Part shown: one piece after another, positions 7,288 through 10,072 of the stretch
Layout of the letters: every line of letters begins with the position of its first letter
How positions within the stretch are numbered: position 1 is the first letter of the stretch
Assembly (NCBI GenBank): GCA_937959375.1
Contig: CALGLS010000515.1
Location: 1-10,072 of the forward strand
Source of the DNA: an uncultured Saprospiraceae bacterium
Lineage (GTDB): Bacteria; Bacteroidota; Bacteroidia; Chitinophagales; Saprospiraceae
Reading direction: 5' to 3'
Length of the DNA stretch: 10,072 bases
Program-made: the position numbers and the translations under genes
Notes under the pieces: model-generated
What the model was told of the DNA's origin: nothing
What the model saw: the letters and a program-made list of their open reading frames with translations, nothing else
Database searches by the model: none

Positions 7288-7304
7288 TAATTGTCGAACA
7301 ATTA
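7288..7304. promoter_or_regulatory. Perfect palindrome, candidate operator
   Basis: TAATTGTCGAACAATTA consists of two perfect 7-bp arms (7288-7294 and 7298-7304) around CGA. It begins six bases after the plus-strand -7 box, so it would cover the transcription start, where repressors commonly bind. The dyad is directly visible; binding by a regulator is inference. Confidence 0.5.
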
Positions 7305-7335
7305 AACAACTTCTTGAAACTACAAAAATTCCCTT

Positions 7336-7545
7336 ATGTCAAAAACCTTAATTACAACAATTGGTTTCGTATTATTTTTACTTGGAATGATCTCTATGGT
7401 ACTTATGGTCGTAGGTGTTCAATTCTCTTACCTTACTTGGTTGGATGCTGGTGGCAGAGGTATGGGCTTACTGGCGCGCATTATAATGGTAGTGGGTGGC
7501 GCTATTATGATTGTTTTGTCTCGTGGGAATTTTGATGGAAAATGA
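7336..7545 (+). CDS. Small two-helix membrane protein of unknown function
   Basis: The 69-residue product has two hydrophobic helices (about 5-27 and 44-62). A short polar loop, WLDAGGRGMG (35-44), joins them, and the tail SRGNFDGK is polar. The pattern resembles small conserved hypothetical membrane proteins I recall from Bacteroidota, but I cannot name a family or function. It was preferred over the overlapping frame at 7314-7535 because it has the sensible two-helix layout and an ATG about 50 bases from an exact TAnnTTTG box; the other frame translates into tryptophan- and cysteine-rich sequence without organisation. After its TGA stop the frame runs straight into GAATNN hexamers. It is divergent from the HMG-CoA lyase and convergent with the Fe-S protein. 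Confidence 0.72.
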   Translation: MSKTLITTIGFVLFLLGMISMVLMVVGVQFSYLTWLDAGGRGMGLLARIIMVVGGAIMIVLSRGNFDGK

Positions 7546-7547
7546 GA

Positions 7548-7583
7548 GAATTAGAATTGGAATTGGAATGTGAATTAGAATTT
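7548..7583 (+). repeat. Left GAATNN hexamer array (six units)
   Basis: Six in-phase units follow the stop of the small membrane protein gene: GAATTA, GAATTG, GAATTG, GAATGT, GAATTA and GAATTT. They are degenerate copies of the unit that makes up the right-hand array in the opposite orientation. Lone GAATGTGAAT copies recur at 7566-7575 and just after at about 7600-7609. Confidence 0.8.
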
Positions 7584-7690
7584 TTCTTCTGACGTGGAGA
7601 ATGTGAATACGCTCTTACGTAAGGTATACGATTAAAGGATATTTGAACTAACTAGAATAGCAACTAAGCGTGGAACTACGATAGAAGGCC

Positions 7691-7790
7691 ATTCACATTC
7701 ACATTCACATTCACATTCACATTCACATTCACATTCACATTCACATTCACATTCACATTCACACTCTAATTCTAATTCAAATTCTAATTC
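7691..7790 (-). repeat. Right hexamer array, including 12 perfect CATTCA units
   Basis: On the plus strand, positions 7690-7761 are exactly 12 tandem CATTCA units (72 bases). One variant and four related units follow (ACACTC, TAATTC, TAATTC, AAATTC, TAATTC), ending at 7790 inside the 3' end of the Fe-S gene. Read on the minus strand this is a GAATNN array, the same unit as at 7548-7583 but inverted. Perfect identity across a dozen units suggests recent slippage expansion and copy-number variation between strains. Confidence 0.92.
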
Positions 7791-9163
7791 CCCTCACTCT
7801 TCTCCATCGCATCCACCGCCCACTTATCTCGATCATCAGGCAATTGCCAAACCGCACCGCTATTCTCGATTGCGTTAAACATAGGAAGCCAATCAGAAGG
7901 ACCAGCAGACTCGGTTAAAATTTCGTAACGACGTAACTTTAAGATGGCATCAAGTGGATTGATTAATACTGGACAAGCTTCTACACAGGCATTACAAGTG
8001 GTACAAGCATGAATTTCTTCTTTGCTGATTAAATCAAAAAGCGACTTTCCATCATCAAAGTTAGCTTCGGTCAATGCTTTTGCTGTTTTTCTCTCGTCTT
8101 CTTTAATGTATTTGAAATGGCCACTGTCTAGCTTCTCTCCTACTTCTTCGGCACGATCTCGAATGTCCATCATTACTTTTCGTGGGGATAGCTTTTTGCC
8201 GGTAATATTAGCTGGACAAACGGAGGTACAACGACCACACTCGGTACAAGTATAAGCTTCCATGATGTTTTTCCAGCTTAGTGAGAAAACGTCATTGGCA
8301 CCAAATTCTGGTAATTCTTCATCCATTGGAGCTTCTGATTCTGGAGTCAAACCCATCATGGATTTTACCTCATTCATAATCTCAGGCATATTAGACATTT
8401 CGCCATTTGGCTCTAGCTTAGCGTAATAGGTGTTCGGAAAGGCTAGGAAAATGTGTAGGTGCTTTGACTTCGGTAAATAGTTGAGAAACAGCAATACCGT
8501 GATGATGTGTAACCACCAACCAAATCGTTCTACTAACATCAATATCCCTTCATTAAAACCTCCAAAAATTAAAGGGCCCATAAAGCTACTAATGGCAAAG
8601 GTGCCTGTGTCGTGATACTTTGCTGGGTTGAGCTGTTGCAAAACAACGTCTGCTCCGTTCATTGAGAAGATACCGACTAGAAGTGCTAATTCACCAAGGA
8701 GAATTAAATTACCATCTAGCTTAGGCCAAAGTGTCATTTCTGGTTTGTGAAATCGTGGTATCTTCAATAAGTTTCTTCTAGCTAAAAAGATGATGGTTGC
8801 TATGAAGGCACCAACAGAGAGTATTTCAATGAAACTGATAATGATTGGATAAAGTACACCGATATAATCAACGAAGAAACGATGTGTTCCAAAAAAGCCA
8901 TCAATAAAGATTTCAATCAATTCTACCTGTGTCATTAAAAAGGCAACGTAAATAAAGAGGTGCAAAACAGCTGGAATCCAACGTTTAAACATTTTCTTTT
9001 GACCAAACGCAATGAGCAGCATGTTTTTCCAGCGTTGTCCTTCATTCCCACTCAGGTCTTCATCTTTACCGAGCAATATGTTTCTTCGGACACGCATAAA
9101 CTGCCTAGATGCCCAAGCAACAGAGAGGATAACGATGATTGCAAAAAAGATTTGTTGTAACAT
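7784..9163 (-). CDS. Membrane-bound HdrD/GlpC-like (Fe-S)-binding oxidoreductase subunit
   Basis: The 459-residue product combines an N-terminal membrane domain with a cytoplasmic ferredoxin-like domain. Likely helices are at about 2-22, 62-86, 103-127, 152-172 and 214-232. H68, H219, H235 and H237 could bind heme, as in NarI/HdrE-like gamma subunits, but this is inference. Two [4Fe-4S] motifs are clear: CTECGRCTSVCP (C306, C309, C312, C316) and CTTCNACVEACP (C387, C390, C393, C397). This layout is typical of heterodisulfide-reductase-like proteins that pass electrons between the quinone pool and a CCG-domain (HdrB-like) partner. The gene has neither CCG domains nor an adjacent CCG-domain gene; it ends in the hexamer array, which supplies its TAG stop. 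The electron donor and acceptor are unknown. A TATATTTG box lies upstream. Confidence 0.85.
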   Translation of the reverse strand: MLQQIFFAIIVILSVAWASRQFMRVRRNILLGKDEDLSGNEGQRWKNMLLIAFGQKKMFKRWIPAVLHLFIYVAFLMTQVELIEIFIDGFFGTHRFFVDYIGVLYPIIISFIEILSVGAFIATIIFLARRNLLKIPRFHKPEMTLWPKLDGNLILLGELALLVGIFSMNGADVVLQQLNPAKYHDTGTFAISSFMGPLIFGGFNEGILMLVERFGWWLHIITVLLFLNYLPKSKHLHIFLAFPNTYYAKLEPNGEMSNMPEIMNEVKSMMGLTPESEAPMDEELPEFGANDVFSLSWKNIMEAYTCTECGRCTSVCPANITGKKLSPRKVMMDIRDRAEEVGEKLDSGHFKYIKEDERKTAKALTEANFDDGKSLFDLISKEEIHACTTCNACVEACPVLINPLDAILKLRRYEILTESAGPSDWLPMFNAIENSGAVWQLPDDRDKWAVDAMEKSEGN

Positions 9164-9176
9164 TGATAAAATGTGT

Positions 9177-9184
9177 TAATTTTG
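9177..9184 (+). promoter_or_regulatory. Candidate promoter of the phosphoribosyltransferase gene
   Basis: TAATTTTG matches the TAnnTTTG -7 box, and a TTG at 9155-9157 lies exactly 19 bases upstream, the usual Bacteroidota -33/-7 spacing. The -33 part falls within the first codons of the divergent Fe-S gene. The predicted leader is about 75 bases. Confidence 0.5.
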
Positions 9185-9249
9185 ATTTCGATTACTCTCT
9201 TAAACGGTAAACTTCTACTTAGGTTCTGGAAATTGCCTTCCTAATTGGA

Positions 9250-9257
9250 CAAATATA
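9250..9257 (-). promoter_or_regulatory. Candidate -7 box of the Fe-S protein gene
   Basis: The minus strand reads TATATTTG, an exact TAnnTTTG match, 87 bases before the start codon at 9163. No TTTG lies at -33. The run TATATATA makes chance matches more likely here. Confidence 0.4.
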
Positions 9258-9263
9258 TATAAA

Positions 9264-9755
9264 ATGAAATTACTGGACGAACAACAGATTCAAAAAAAGA
9301 TTGAACGACTAGCTATTCAAATCCTTGAAAACAACTTTGGGGAAAAACTAATCATATTAGCAGGGATCAATAACAACGGAATGCGCTTTGCTGAAATGCT
9401 TCTGGAAAATTTAGAAAATAGAACTAAAACCAAATTTGAGTTAACTCAACTAAGACTCAATCCCGCTCATCCAGTTGAAAATGAGGTAAGTATCGACTAT
9501 CCATTAAAGAAATTAAAGAACAAGGTTATTATCATTGTAGACGATGTGGCCAATACGGGTAGAACCTTATTTTATGCTTTTAAGCCACTCATGGATATTT
9601 TACCAAAGAAAGTAGAAGTCGCTGTTTTGGTAAACAGAGAGCATAAGTCCTTTCCAATCAAAGTTGACTATGTAGGCATGTCGCTCGCTACTACGATGCA
9701 AGAGCATATTGAAGTGAAGATTAAAGGTAAGCGTAAGTCGGTTGCTTTGAATTAG
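9264..9755 (+). CDS. PyrR-like phosphoribosyltransferase family protein
   Basis: This 163-residue type I phosphoribosyltransferase has the canonical PRPP-binding loop VIIIVDDVANTGRTL at 88-102, with the acidic pair D93-D94, and the early loop ILAGINNNG at 31-39. The C-terminal segment AVLVNREHKSFPIKVDYVG (120-138) closely follows the PyrR pattern, so the nearest relatives are PyrR-type uracil phosphoribosyltransferase/regulators rather than adenine or orotate enzymes. The base substrate cannot be read from the sequence, and the RNA-binding role of PyrR is unproven here: no pyr genes or attenuator leader are nearby. The length is slightly short for PyrR (about 180). The ATG follows an A/T-rich leader (AAATATATATAAA). 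It is divergent from the Fe-S gene and ends at the strong terminator 9788-9822. Confidence 0.83.
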   Translation: MKLLDEQQIQKKIERLAIQILENNFGEKLIILAGINNNGMRFAEMLLENLENRTKTKFELTQLRLNPAHPVENEVSIDYPLKKLKNKVIIIVDDVANTGRTLFYAFKPLMDILPKKVEVAVLVNREHKSFPIKVDYVGMSLATTMQEHIEVKIKGKRKSVALN

Positions 9756-9787
9756 TGCGAATTGGACAATGGTTAAATGATTGCACT

Positions 9788-9822
9788 AAAAAGGCTCCTG
9801 TAATGTTTACAGGAGCCTTTTT
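9788..9822. terminator. Strong bidirectional intrinsic terminator
   Basis: AAAAAGGCTCCTGTAA (9788-9803) and TTACAGGAGCCTTTTT (9807-9822) form a perfect 16-bp stem around a 3-base loop. The core is GC-rich, with T-tracts in both directions. It ends the phosphoribosyltransferase gene and the convergent Bor-like gene, whose stop is 40 bases away. Confidence 0.95.
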
Positions 9823-9861
9823 TATATTCTAGTTCAAACCAATCTTGTTGGCACTTACTAA

Positions 9862-10072
9862 TTACTTGGTTATGATAGTCGTCGTTGGTGTATAGATCCC
9901 AAGACTAAAAGCAGCCAACAAACAGTCAAATAAACTATGCGTAATGGTAACCGTATAATCTTTGGTTTCACCTGCTAGCTCTTGAGGAGCTTTTTGATCA
10001 CCAACTGGCGCCAATCCTAAGATAACAAAGTGGTTCTTTCCTTGTACTTCAACACCAGTCGTTGCTCCTTTT
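9862..10072 (-). CDS. Bor-family-like protein, C-terminal part (cut by window edge)
   Basis: Reading the minus strand from 10071 gives 69 uninterrupted residues ending in TAA at 9862-9864; the start lies beyond the window. The fragment contains KNHFVILGLAPVG near its start, a middle segment ELAGETKDYTVTITHS, and a hydrophobic end LFDCLLAAFSLGIYTPTTT. This order, an aromatic H-F strand with a GL..G turn and then a closing GIYTP motif, resembles Bor-family lipoproteins (lambda Bor, Iss), small outer-membrane lipoproteins linked to serum survival in enterobacteria. Bacteroidota carry many short Bor-like proteins of unknown role. A lipobox would be expected in the missing N-terminal part. It shares the terminator at 9788-9822 with the phosphoribosyltransferase gene. 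Confidence 0.68.
   Translation of the reverse strand, partial: KGATTGVEVQGKNHFVILGLAPVGDQKAPQELAGETKDYTVTITHSLFDCLLAAFSLGIYTPTTTIITK

Noticed and set aside
7314..7535. A 73-codon plus-strand frame overlapping the small membrane protein
   Set aside because: It covers nearly the same DNA in another frame and lacks organised hydrophobic helices, unlike the 7336-7545 frame.
7690..7761. A CRISPR array
   Set aside because: The repeat is a 6-bp contiguous unit with no spacers and no cas genes nearby; it is a microsatellite.
8022..8255. Plus-strand frames at 8022-8255 and 8960-9160
   Set aside because: They are antisense to the conserved Fe-S protein gene, including its cysteine motif, and have no independent support.

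Overview
The window looks like a chromosomal segment from a free-living, probably marine or aquatic member of the Bacteroidota, perhaps near the Saprospiria or Flavobacteriia (the class is inference). The clues are a type IX secretion (T9SS) C-terminal sorting domain on a secreted protein, a second secreted protein with the 'IERS..G..F' module common in this phylum, A/T-rich leaders without Shine-Dalgarno sequences, several exact matches to the Bacteroidota -7 promoter box TAnnTTTG, and low GC content. I see no phage, transposase, CRISPR array, rRNA or tRNA. Most of the window is ordinary core and housekeeping genome with varied small operons.

Layout from left to right. A DUF429-type RNase H-fold protein (22-600, +) converges on a large secreted arylsulfotransferase-like beta-propeller with a T9SS tail (702-2357, -); inverted repeats lie between them. 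A 432-bp gap with a long imperfect inverted repeat leads to a membrane-anchored, stand-alone glutamate-synthase-like FMN/Fe-S protein (2790-4403, +). That gene shares a bidirectional terminator with a DUF962/Mpo1-like membrane protein (4493-4963, -). Next come a 395-bp gap with a perfect 14-bp hairpin, a small secreted protein with a degenerate sorting-like domain (5359-6054, -), and an HMG-CoA-lyase family enzyme (6310-7170, -). The lyase is divergent from a 69-residue two-helix membrane protein (7336-7545, +). That gene converges on a membrane-bound, HdrD/GlpC-like double [4Fe-4S] protein (7784-9163, -). The Fe-S gene is divergent from a PyrR-like phosphoribosyltransferase (9264-9755, +), which ends at a strong bidirectional terminator shared with a truncated Bor-family-like gene (9862-10072, -).

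The genes do not form one pathway. Two touch acyl-CoA or fatty-acid catabolism (the lyase and the Mpo1-like protein), two are redox proteins (glutamate-synthase-like and HdrD-like), and two are exported. The most unusual structure is the 238-bp spacer at 7546-7783. Arrays of GAATNN hexamers begin at the stop codon of each convergent gene and face each other as an inverted pair, and one contains 12 perfect CATTCA units. No clearly new multi-gene system is visible. The best leads are these paired arrays, a palindrome over the predicted start site of the small membrane protein gene, and an HdrD-like gene without an adjacent CCG-domain partner.
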